Below, in pieces: positions 11,909-21,307 of a DNA stretch of 64,000 bases. This DNA comes from Hyphodiscus hymeniophilus (taxonomy: Eukaryota; Ascomycota; Leotiomycetes; Helotiales; Hyphodiscaceae). The stretch spans positions 1,798,001 to 1,862,000 of the forward strand of contig VNKQ01000006.1 in assembly GCA_016508695.1 (NCBI GenBank), read 5' to 3'. The position numbers and the translations under genes were made by a program. Position 1 is the first letter of the stretch. Every line of letters starts with the position of its first letter. The notes below the pieces were generated by a model. It saw nothing but the letters and a program-made list of their open reading frames with translations, was not told where the DNA came from and searched no databases.

Positions 11909-13131
11909 ATGGCGCAGAATATCGTATGCACGGCAGAGCTCCCAACACTCTTTTATGAAAGCGGCGTTGCGCGTCATAATGAAGGCATCAAGAGCCCTTT
12001 CGTCGGATTTGGTGCGGTTGGGCAGTTGTAAGTCATTCGCCACAGTTGGTTAGTCTTATACTTGTCACCAAAGATATAATCATCTAATGTGTATACAGAA
12101 ACCTCGAAATTCTTTCTCCAAGGTGCTTCACACCAGTACCATGTACTCATGAGACCAAGCATGGAGGCATTGAAAAGTCACCAAGTAGATCGACATATTT
12201 GGGAGTTGGTACAAGGAGAGATGATGAACGTGGGCAAATCCTTGGATGGTTTAATGAATGATTACGACATGGAGGAGGTGAAGGAGGGTGATAGTGTGAC
12301 GATATCATCAACCAGGGAATTGATGTTCGGGATTCTCTTAAGTCAGGACTTTTTCATGAAAGATTTGAAAAAGAAAGGATTTGGTAAAGGATCTTTTCCC
12401 TTTCTCAGGTGAGTTGCACTGACTTGGAAGTAGGAGCTACTATCAAAGATATCCTGTACAAGACAACGGCTGAAATCATCATCAATGGAACAGAGATCGA
12501 AGATTTCGGGTCACCAGCCATTGCTGATGGACTGCCCTTTATTTATTTCGTCTGTCTGCACCAATCCTTCACCACCAAAGTCACCAGGGTTTGCTTGGGT
12601 TCAAGTGGGGAGGACTGGGGAGCATTAGAAGCCGTCACCAATCTCCGTCGGAGGCATCGAAAATTGAAGCTGGGAGCCTATATACAGCCAGCGACAGAAG
12701 CCTACGAGCGACTGAAAGGATTAGAAGATACTGAGAGGCGCTCCCTTGCGATAGAAGCTGACTGGGACGATGATGCCAAGAAGTTAATAAGCAGAAAAAA
12801 GGCAATAGCATTAATGCGGACCCCTGACCCTACGTTCTTAGGGAGATCCAAAAAACGGGGCAAGCATTTAACAAGTACCTTAACAGGTCTCAATGTTGTT
12901 ATTCTTGCCAGGGAATGATGGGTTATATGTACCCAGCAGACTATAAATTCAAGCCATCTGAGGTGAAGAAGTACCTTAACAGCTTCGACCGGAATTCCCG
13001 AGGAGGCGGTGGTATGCAGTGTGCGGAAGTTTGCGTTAGTCAGTCATGCGCTGAGATCCACGTAAGTGAGGGGAGAGCAAGCAATTGCTGAGGTAGCATC
13101 TGGGGGTGACGTCAAGTGTAGCTAAATGGAG
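11909..13131 (+). pseudogene. Unrecognised, probably decayed protein-coding gene
   Basis: A possible first exon starts with MAQNIVCTAELPTLFYE and ends near 12027 at a GTAAGT donor. After a possible intron ending at 12098, an open frame continues to 12412, with WELVQGEMMNVGKSLDG. A further frame covers 12409-12918 with AYERLKGLEDTERRSLAIE, and then a short frame has MGYMYPADYKFKPSEVKKYL. I could not find splice sites that join the second and third segments without a frame break or a stop. No family is recognised. Coding-like composition over 1 kb suggests a real gene or a recently broken one. A relic of another gene follows at 13.25 kb, so the area looks rearranged. Confidence 0.35.
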
Positions 13132-13254
13132 TATTCGACAGCATAGTGCTGTCCCTACTTACTGCTGATCGAAACAATTCGCAACAGCTGGAACCAAAGT
13201 CCCACCATTACAATTTTACTTCAACGACCAAGCTCAAACAGCTTCCGCATCAGC

Positions 13255-13322
13255 ATGTGTTTCATCTCTGGTCAGTCAAAATGCTGATCCCAAGGACTTC
13301 GAACTCAGTCCAAACATCTGAC
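13255..13322 (+). pseudogene. Second relic of the FAD monooxygenase found at 0.98-1.99 kb
   Basis: These 68 bases align to 1678-1744 with roughly 80% identity by eye (for example TTTCATCTCTGG and AGTCCAAA versus GGTCCAAA). Both copies shift frame just after the SGQS codons, and both end that stretch in a TGA at the aligned position. No clear homology was seen before or after this piece. It overlaps the 3' end of the opposite-strand hydrolase. Confidence 0.6.
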
Positions 13323-14334
13323 GGCCCATGCTTCGGTCGTGCCGATCAGTCCCTCGTTCAGCCATGAAGTCTCCAGTGTACATTCAACATCCATTCCATG
13401 ATCTCCTGTCACAAACTTGCCAACGGCGCTATTTTCTCCAAATTTTTTAGTCCGTAATGACAGGAACTGTTTGGTCTCTGCGCAAGGCACAAGGTTGTCT
13501 TCGATTCCATGTAATAAGAACAAAAATGGCATCCTTTGGCCGTCCTTCGCCTTCTCCAGTAACTTTGCTGGGAAAAGTGCATCGTCGGTACCTATCAAAC
13601 CACTTATTTCACCACTGTGTAATGCTGCAAGCACCAGTACCATTCTATCAGGTGGAAAGACTCCTGTGAAGATCTTGTCTTTCGGCATGGCTGTAATGTG
13701 ATCATCCAAAACCTTTTTCGGAACCAGTGGAGCACCCGTTTGTGGATTTGGGTTCCATGGAACCGTATACCACGGTGAGTCAACAAATATCATAGGATAG
13801 GCTGCTATCACTGCCTTTATAAAATCTGGTCTCGTCAGTGCCGACTGAATGGCGAGATATCCACCAGCGCTTTCGCCGTGCGCCAGAACCTTTTCATAGT
13901 CGGGAATGACGTCGCTTCCTATTCCCTTCAAGTACAATGTCAAGTCATTCTGCATCCAAGTCCAAAAATCTTGAATATCTGAAAGGATCTCGAGACCAGT
14001 AGACTCAGGCATCAGGCGATAATTGGGTGCAATCATGATTGCGGAGTACTTGATTGCATAGTCGACTGCCCATTGAGCGTGCCACTATGTAGGACTGAAG
14101 TCAGTAATTGTTTCATTTGGAAAGATCGAAGATATAGTCCTTGCTGCGGCCCCTCACCTCTGGATAAAGTGCGTGTCCTGCTATAAGAAACCCGCCGTGA
14201 AAGTGGATAAGGAGCGGGGCCTTTCTATTCGGAATAGTTTTGGGAAGAAAAACCCAAACGGGGATCTCTTGACGATTGACGGTTTTGTAAACCGTACTTG
14301 AAATATTAAAGCTGGCGTACTTTGGCGAGTCCAT
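13305..14334 (-). CDS. Alpha/beta hydrolase, hormone-sensitive-lipase-like esterase
   Basis: Predicted carboxylesterase of 318 aa in two exons (intron 14085-14157). The oxyanion-hole HGG reads IHFHGGFLIAG near residue 46. The nucleophile elbow is HGESAGGYLA. A strand ending in HGIEDNLVP supplies the likely acidic residue, and GDHGMDVE supplies the catalytic His. The order HGG...GESAGG...D...H fits the HSL/BD-FAE family. The last residues, after NEGLIGT, are encoded by the antisense strand of a monooxygenase relic, so the original 3' end may have been replaced. Cytosolic; no signal peptide. It lies just outside the polyketide cluster, with its start facing the co-activator's 3' end, and there is no direct evidence that it belongs to the pathway. 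Confidence 0.82.
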
Positions 14335-15036
14335 GGCAACTTTGTTTCGAAAAGATGATCAAAGATTAATCTATATATATATAATATGATGAGAATTGGA
14401 GAAATTGGAACAGTTTTATATACCAAGAACTTCATGTACAGGGGTTCCGGATGCATCCGTTACTCTGACGCTAGTTAACCACTCAAGCCTCTTCTTTAGT
14501 GGCTTTCGTAAGTTGTGGGGATGGTAGAGCTCTGAAAATTGGTTCTTGGTTGTGGTGGGTATCTCCTAACCCCGCGGACTTGAGAGTGGCGGGTGGGAGC
14601 CAGTGGGAGCCGACTAGGTGGGAAATCATCGACCTTCCGAAAGCGTTTCGACTACGTCGAACCAACACGAGAGTCTCTAATCATGGATCTTGATTCGCTA
14701 GTCGTACTTATGAGTTAGTGTTCATAATGGCGATTTGTCCCAACAGAGCCCCGTTGCAAAAGCAATTTAAATTGCAATACTATTCAAACGAATACACCGA
14801 AGTGGCGGGGTATTTGCGGATCGCAACCTGACCAGTGTGCATGATAATAACGCATTGCCCTGAGTTCCAAGCAAACGATTACAACTGAGTGCGCAAAGAG
14901 AGAAACAAGCAACAAACAATGCCCATTGTCCACCAATCTCCTCCGACTACGAAGCATCGTTGTCGACCTTCAACAATTCCAGTTACCTAGCGCTACCTCA
15001 TAGAGCTCGAGGCTTCGTTTCATATTGTGGAAGTGG
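14335..15036. other. Spacer at the left border of the biosynthetic cluster
   Basis: Contains the hydrolase promoter and the 3' flank of the co-activator. Very short tandem GTGGGAGCC copies occur near 14590-14610. No gene seen. Confidence 0.4.
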
Positions 15037-16607
15037 CTACACAGTGGACAAAGTAGCCTGGGTTTTACGTTGATGATTGCCAGAAACCTGATACTTAACA
15101 CCTAAGGCTATTGTGGCATCTTTCCACGAACGAAGCTTGTTGACTATCGCCAGCCGGCCCATGGTATCCCAGATATCGTTTATGATATTTTCGACCTCGG
15201 TGAGCTCGAGCCTGTGATCATTGGCTAGTTGGAAAAGGGTAAGATCGCGCTGGCGCGCACTGGCTTCAATATCAGGGTCCACAGTACTAGGTTCGGGGAG
15301 CGGACACATGGTGAGAATAAGTGTAGCAGAACAATTTGCGCGGAGAACCCCTAGATGTGCTCGTAGATCAGAAGCGAGTCGCTCTGTGATGATATGAGAC
15401 GACAAGGTAGGCGATGGTGAAGGTACAGAAACAATGTAGACAGCTGCATCGCTTACTGTTTGCAGACTATCAGGTATGCGTTTCTGCACAGTTATACGAG
15501 GTCCCAGATCTGTCAATTTCACTTCCTTTGGACTCGTCGAAGCCCACTTTCCCTCTCTGCTCGAGGCGGGAAGAGATGGCGTGCTGTTCGAGGATCTTTG
15601 TCGGGATCCAACCCCGGTGCTCAGTCCCGGTTCACTCATCTGAACGATGAGCTGAAGAGCCGGATAACGCTCCACGAGACCCAAGGCTATTCTGGGCGAC
15701 TGGGCACCTACCTAAGTGGGAAATTAAGCATTAGCCAGAGACATGAAATGAAAAGACCTAAACAATACAGGTATCTGAAGAATAAGCTGAGCTCACATCA
15801 ACTACGCATGCACTTCCCAAGCTGGGCCAATTAATTTGGGTTAGAAGCTCTGTGATTGTATCTTCTGTGTCCCCTGCATACCGAAGATATGCAGACCATT
15901 GCCGCTGTACCTTTAATCTCTGGTCGCATACAGATTGAAAAGTCTCTGAGGTGTTGAATGCAAGGCTATACGCACTCTCATGCGGCCGGTTCGATTTTCC
16001 AAACCGCTGAGTGGCAGCTGCCATTTGCAAAGATGCCAGCCCTGACGACTTAGCGAGAAACATCCCCGCATCCAGGAACAGTGGCTTTGTAACAAAAGGC
16101 GCTGATAGATTGGTGTGTGAGACGTAGCCGGGTTGCGGCTCTTTGAGAAACCCAGATGTGGCTGTCATACGTATAACACGATGAAGGTGAGTTTCCGGGA
16201 CGCCTGATAAATCGGCAATGTCTTTGATTGAAACACTATCGCTGAGCGGTATGCAAGCAAGGACTTGAAATTCCCCTAGCCATTGCAGACAGGCAAGCAT
16301 TTGGTTCTGGATCGGTGAGAGTATAGCAGTTAGCTGCAACGTCGGTCACATTACGCAAGAACGGAACTTTGTATACCTGGCAAGCAAGTTGTTGGAGAAG
16401 ATCTGCGGGCTCCTCGAGCAGCGTTTTAAGCTTTGTTACGTTGGCCAGGATGGTACGTCTGGCCCGGCGTAACTCACTGGGAGCATCAGGTGGAACAAGC
16501 TGTGATGGTGAATGAGGAGTGTTTGCATTCGGGTAAAATTCAGCCACGGTTTGAACGGCGGCGACCAGTTCATTGGTGTAAGCATGGAGCTGAGTCAAGC
16601 TAGTCAT
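15037..16607 (-). CDS. AflS/AflJ-type pathway co-activator (O-methyltransferase-like)
   Basis: 480 aa in three exons (introns 16334-16376 and 15712-15796). Architecture matches the AflS (AflJ) / MdpA class: a helical N-terminal segment, then a winged-helix dimerisation region as in O-methyltransferases (VSIKDIADLSGVPETHLHRV and GFLKEPQPGYVSHTNLSA), then a methyltransferase-like half. The SAM-binding motif I is degenerate: VVDVGAQSPRIALGL in place of the glycine-rich loop. Loss of that loop fits a regulator that binds the AflR-type protein and not an enzyme. In known clusters such proteins assist the Zn2Cys6 activator; here the AflR-type partner is at 34.5-35.9 kb. It is divergent from the dehydratase gene. 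An upstream Met at 16733 would add 42 residues; the start at 16607 (MTSLTQLH) was preferred. Confidence 0.82.
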
Positions 16608-17623
16608 TGTAATGGCTCTTACGCCCAAGATCAAGTATAGCAGTACATAGAGTCGAAGGGAAGGAGTCTGGAGCTCAAAAGATATTGGTCTTATACACTT
16701 CGTCTCCCATTGGATAAATCTATCGTCAGCCAAGAGGATTCACCAAGACGCGATGCACTATTCGATCCAATGATAGTCAAACTGAACAAATTCCTCAGCC
16801 GCACGGCTTACAAGATCTCACCCCTCGATCATCAATTGGTGACGCAGGGGTGATTGACACATGTTCATGAACGATATCAGCCCAAATTCTAGAACGAGGG
16901 GGAGCTCGATAAAGAACATCAGGAACCTTTTTTTTTTGGTGGTTGCCATACTCATTGAGTTATTCGTACTAATCAGACCTGCATTGCTCCTCTGTGAATT
17001 CTTCGAGGTTGTTTGAGGATGGGAATAAAGTACACCTTGCGCCATACTTGTTGCACTGCAGGGTATCATGGCGCAAGGTCTCACGTGCAGCCGGCGCAGC
17101 CTCTACCGACATTACGAGTCGTCCATCTCAGGGTCTTTCTCGCTTACAGTACTTCTGCGGTCCGTCCCTCCTCGGCTGCCTAGGTAGGTGGACTAGTGAA
17201 GACGAAATATTTCATTGGCCTTGTCGGACGACTTTCCGATCACACCTTTCCGAACTCCTTCCTTAAGAAGGCACCTGCGACGTGCGTGTGTCACTTCCGC
17301 TGCACTATACATGCACTTTGCTGGAACGATTCATTCTGCAGCGGATGTCTAATCTTCGTGCCTTACGGAGCACTTCCAATCAGAACACTCTCCGTGTAAG
17401 ACAGAGAGTCTCGGGGTCCGGTGGCGAGTCTGGTCTAGTTCATGCATTCCCCGCTGCCCGTACCACCAGTGCTTACCACCCACATATATGCATGCTTGTA
17501 TTGTGAGGAAATAAAGGCAGGTTCATATTAGCAACATGGTATAGATCCTCAATTGGCCCAAAAACAGAGTTTTTAGATGATATTTACTGATCCCCTGAAA
17601 CACTAGTACTTTGCATTGATAAG
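16608..17623. promoter_or_regulatory. Shared promoter region of co-activator and dehydratase
   Basis: About 1 kb between divergent genes. It has an inverted TCGG/CCGA pair 8 bases apart near 17223-17240 and a near-match to TCG-N5-CGA at about 17410 (ending CGG). These are candidate Zn2Cys6 sites only. Confidence 0.35.
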
Positions 17624-18133
17624 ATGTCTAGTTCAGCAGAAACTCAGCAAGTCACGCTTGACAAATTCATTGCTGGCTGGAAAAATTGGAAAGCTGAAGA
17701 TATGATCGCGGACTGGTCGGACGAATGTACACAAACTGTACTGCCTTTCTCTCTCGGCCATGCGCCTCGGACCCGAGCTGAAGTAGCATTCACGTTACCC
17801 AAGCTCATGGGAATCGTATCCAATCACGAGGTGAATAATGTCATGGCATACTACACCTGATGTCTGTGCTTACTTCTACATTAGCTCACTATTCATGAGG
17901 TCGTGCATGATTTTACGAGAAAGAAAGCGGTAGTCTATGCGCTATCAAAAGGAGACACCCCCTTTGGAGTGTGGCGGAACGAGTACGCTGTGTTCCTGTC
18001 ATTTAGTGAGAGCGGAGAGCAGATCATCAAGTTTGAGGAGATGGTAGACTCTGCATTCATGAATGAGTTCTTCCCAAAGTTTCAGAAACACTTGCAAGAA
18101 CAGATACCAACAAGCAGGGTGGAATCTCATTAG
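17624..18133 (+). CDS. SnoaL / scytalone-dehydratase-like protein (MdpB-type)
   Basis: 151 aa in two exons (intron 17831-17884). A small alpha+beta-barrel NTF2-like fold is indicated by the N-terminal helix TLDKFIAGWKNW, the DMIADWSDECTQTVLPFSL segment, and the C-terminal strands KKAVVYALSKGD and VFLSFSESGEQIIKFEEMVD. Such proteins occur in most atrochrysone/emodin clusters, where they are assigned to dehydration of atrochrysone-type intermediates. The position between the co-activator and the NmrA-like gene supports membership. No signal peptide. I do not assert catalytic residues. Confidence 0.78.
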
Positions 18134-18563
18134 TGGTAGGATTCAATAGTCTCATGCCACAATTGAGTAGATTTGCGCAAGAAATGTTAATCTCCTCTCA
18201 AATAAACACTGGGTTTTGTTCTGTAAATGTAAATTCTTTACTTCGAAGCTGTCACTAGAAGATATGACCAGCAAAACTTTGAGCACAATCGAGTTTGCAA
18301 TGGCATACGAATGCATGATCGGGCAAGTAGAGATCGGTCAGAGAAGATGCCGGAAGCCGAATCCTTTTGTATATGTATCCTCGGAACTCGATCATACTAA
18401 GCTACTACACCAAAATAACTATACATACCCCCCTACATGGAAGTCTTACTCACACATCTTGAATATTCAAAATTCCCTCCCACCTTACCTAGAGCAAGCT
18501 TGATGTACATTGAACCAACTTCCATACTAGCTGTACCGATATCAGAAGATACGGCATTCCTCA
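18134..18563. promoter_or_regulatory. Upstream region of the NmrA-like gene with a TCG-N5-CGA site
   Basis: TCGGAACTCGA at 18381-18391 fits the AflR-type consensus TCG-N5-CGA, 173 bases before the start at 18564. Such sites occur by chance about every 4 kb, so this is suggestive only. Confidence 0.35.
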
Positions 18564-19349
18564 ATGGCTACCTATGCTGTGTTAGGCTCTACTGGCAACT
18601 GCGGGACAGCCTTAATCAAGAATTTGCTTCGCGCACACGATGCCAAAATTCACGCCTATTGTCGTAACAAGGATAAACTTCTTCGACTTCTCCCTGAGGT
18701 ATCTACTAGCAAAACTGTTGAGATCTTCGAAGGGAGTATCAATGACATTGAGCTCCTCACTTTCTGCATTCGGGATTGCCGCGCTGTCTTCCTAGTGGTC
18801 TCAACTAATGACAACATACCAAGCTGTCGTGTTGGGCAAGATACAGCAGCCAGTGTTATTCGTGCACTCCAGAATCTGAGGTCGGAAGTTACGACTGGCA
18901 GCCGCATGCCGAAACTCGTCCTCCTTTCCTCGGCAACCATCGATGATTTGTTATCCCGAAACACGCCCTCACTTCTACGCAGTATCTTACTCAGATCAGC
19001 ATCGAACGTCTATAATGACTTGAGAGAGACAGAGAAGCTTCTTAGAGCACAAGATGAATGGGTGACCACTATTTTCATAAAACCAGGAGCACTGGCAGTG
19101 GATCAACAGCGGGGCCATGCATTAAGCCTCACCGAAGAGGAGAGCCCAGTTTCATATCTCGATCTTGCTGCTGCAATGATTGAGGCGGCGGACGATAATG
19201 AGGGACGCTATGATATGAGGAATGTAGGGGTCATCAACACAAATGGAAAGGCGAGTTTTCCTGTGGGGACACCTTTTTGCATCCTGATGGGAATATTGAG
19301 GCATTACTTTCCGTTTTTGCACCCGTACCTTCCATCCACTGGTCCCTGA
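18564..19349 (+). CDS. NmrA-like / AvfA-type NAD(P)-binding oxidoreductase (MdpK-like)
   Basis: A single-exon 261 aa protein. The N-terminus AVLGSTGNCGTALIKNLL is an atypical-SDR Rossmann motif (GxxGxxG) with NmrA spacing. It continues with VEIFEGSINDIELL, AVFLVVSTNDN, and KLVLLSSATID. There is no classical YxxxK pair, as in the averufin-oxidase AvfA family. Homologues accompany sterigmatocystin, aflatoxin and monodictyphenone clusters, where roles in reductive or oxidative steps on anthraquinones have been suggested. Near the C-terminus is a hydrophobic stretch, FCILMGILRHYFPFLHPYL. It is convergent with the EthD gene. Family sure; exact reaction uncertain. Confidence 0.82.
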   Translation: MATYAVLGSTGNCGTALIKNLLRAHDAKIHAYCRNKDKLLRLLPEVSTSKTVEIFEGSINDIELLTFCIRDCRAVFLVVSTNDNIPSCRVGQDTAASVIRALQNLRSEVTTGSRMPKLVLLSSATIDDLLSRNTPSLLRSILLRSASNVYNDLRETEKLLRAQDEWVTTIFIKPGALAVDQQRGHALSLTEEESPVSYLDLAAAMIEAADDNEGRYDMRNVGVINTNGKASFPVGTPFCILMGILRHYFPFLHPYLPSTGP

Positions 19350-19793
19350 TTATTCCTTGGAGAGAAGAGGAGAGGAAGATTTGGAAGTCAATCACGGAAC
19401 GCTGAGAGAAGAAAGTACAACGCGATGATGACTTTGCTTTCGGACTGAAACGCTTCAGACCATTGGGAGGCATTGGTGAGAGGAAAATATTGAACAACGA
19501 ATTGCCTCGGGTTGCCTCTCTTGGAATACAGGAAACTCCAATGGAAAATCTGCACTTGCGAGCCCAATCTCTTAGCACTCGTACAGTGCATTTTATTTTG
19601 ATATCCAGCAGTCTCCTAGCAAACCAGAGCCAGATTTTTTAATTCGTATGATATTCCCAACGATGCAACATAAAATATCTTGCCATGTTGATTTCTCCTA
19701 GCTCACAATCACTCCAAATTATATTCTGATATTTGGTCATGTTCAACTTCACTCTGTCGAGTCAGGATATGAGCATAATCCCAACAGCGAAAA
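19350..19793. other. Convergent intergenic region
   Basis: 3' flanks of the NmrA-like and EthD genes. No feature seen. Confidence 0.4.
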
Positions 19794-20547
19794 TCATGAC
19801 CCTTCAGTTTCATCCACCACGTTTCCATCTCTTATGAACTCCTCAATCCACCCTATGGTCATCCTAATACATACAAGTAAGCATTATACTCCGTACCCAA
19901 CTTGTCACCGACCTCCATTTCCAATTTCAAACCTTGTCATCCTCAGAACTCCTACTCGAGAAAGGGTGTCGTGTACAGTTACTTACATGCTCTTCCTAGT
20001 ATCAGCAAAGCTTTCATGATCACCTGCCAAATGCTCTTTATACCACGGATCTTCTTTCATTCTCTTATAGTCCTCGATACTCTCGAATACAACTTGACTA
20101 AAGCAGTCAAAATCGGCCACATTTGCCATTTGTGAGTCGTAGAGCATGGCCATGAGTGCACGAGTCTCGGTGGGATTATGTATCTTATCACGTCAATATC
20201 ACGAATACCATTTCTTTGCAGTCACTATTTCTGGTCTAATGAAATTTGATTTTGATGGCAAAGAAGTTCGGACATGGCGTCGGTAGATCCACCTCAATCG
20301 CTCCTTCCAAGACTGTTGGGTATATCTAGAAGATGAAGTAGATGTGACTCACCATCGTCCACCGTTTTACTCCATACTTCGCCATCAAATCTTTGGTCAT
20401 TGGTGCGGAAACCTTCGTCATGTGATGTCTGTAAGCCTCTTCACTCATTCCGGGCTTACGATAACCACAAATAGTCAGGCAGAGCAAGTTGCGCTTTGAT
20501 GCGCCATTAGAAGCAATAGTATCAGGTATCGAAGCGTCGGGGGCCAT
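19794..20547 (-). CDS. EthD-domain protein, probable anthrone/atrochrysone carboxylic acid decarboxylase
   Basis: 153 aa in three exons (introns 20184-20352 and 19864-19986). After a short leader the EthD fold begins with LLCLTICGYRKPGMSEEAYR, followed by HHMTKVSAPMTKDLMAKYGV. The second exon begins IHNPTETRALMAMLYDS, with SQVVFESIEDYKRMKEDPWY. The short last exon has MTIGWIEEFIRDG. EthD-type proteins in emodin-family clusters (for example AgnL1 and TpcK) are assigned to decarboxylation of atrochrysone carboxylic acid. The start at 20547 (MAPDAS) is preferred. Its position next to the PKS supports the role. It runs in the same direction as the PKS. Confidence 0.8.
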
Positions 20548-21307
20548 TTCGAATGCGATTTTATCTGATCGAACGAGTACGGTTGAGGCCTCAGATGTTA
20601 GATGAAAAATCTCACATGACGTGGCGTATTCGAAAAGTAAGTTGGAGTTACTCGGTATCAATCAGAGAACACAGCTTCTTCCGATACTCAGCTGGAGCAC
20701 AGGGAATGATTCCCGTAGTGCCGGAATTGGGGTCTTGCGAACATGCAGTGCGCGAAAGCCGAGAAACGCTCCGAAGCTGAAAATGGACCTGCATGCTCGC
20801 ACTCGGCGCTACGGAGTACAATATAGCCCCCTGGATGCGTGTCGGTGTCGTTCTGAGAGAGGCTAGAACACTGGAATGCTGGGAATGCTTACTCTGTTGA
20901 TTTTCGTAACATTTTAGATTCAGCCTCTTGTAATTATATATTCACATTGGTGGGTTTGTCAAGATGGAACTCAAGCTTCACTTCGACTGATCCATACTGT
21001 CGGGTTTCCTATTTGTAACTTAGAAATTTAGTAGATAGTAGATAATGCTGTTCTATCGCCAATTTGAGGCCGCTATTTGTGTTCGCAACCTTTCAAAAGG
21101 AAAGCAGCTCAGAACGTCTATTTCGTATAACTCTGCGTATGAGGTCTAACTATCGTGTAGCTTCGTTTGGAAACCGCGCTATAAAGGAGTGAATAAGAAA
21201 GTGAGATGAGTTGACTCTTGTCAGGATAATCCACACAAAGAACAATAGATTACTTCTCGTTACCTGAAAAATGTCGTCAGACGATACTTCCGTCTTTGTC
21301 TCATTCT
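20548..21307. promoter_or_regulatory. Region between the PKS 3' end and the EthD gene start
   Basis: Holds the EthD promoter and the PKS 3' flank. No TCG-N5-CGA site found. Confidence 0.35.

Noticed and set aside
15960..16000. GGTTCGATTTTCC as a B-box
   Set aside because: Lies inside the co-activator coding region and lacks pairing stems.
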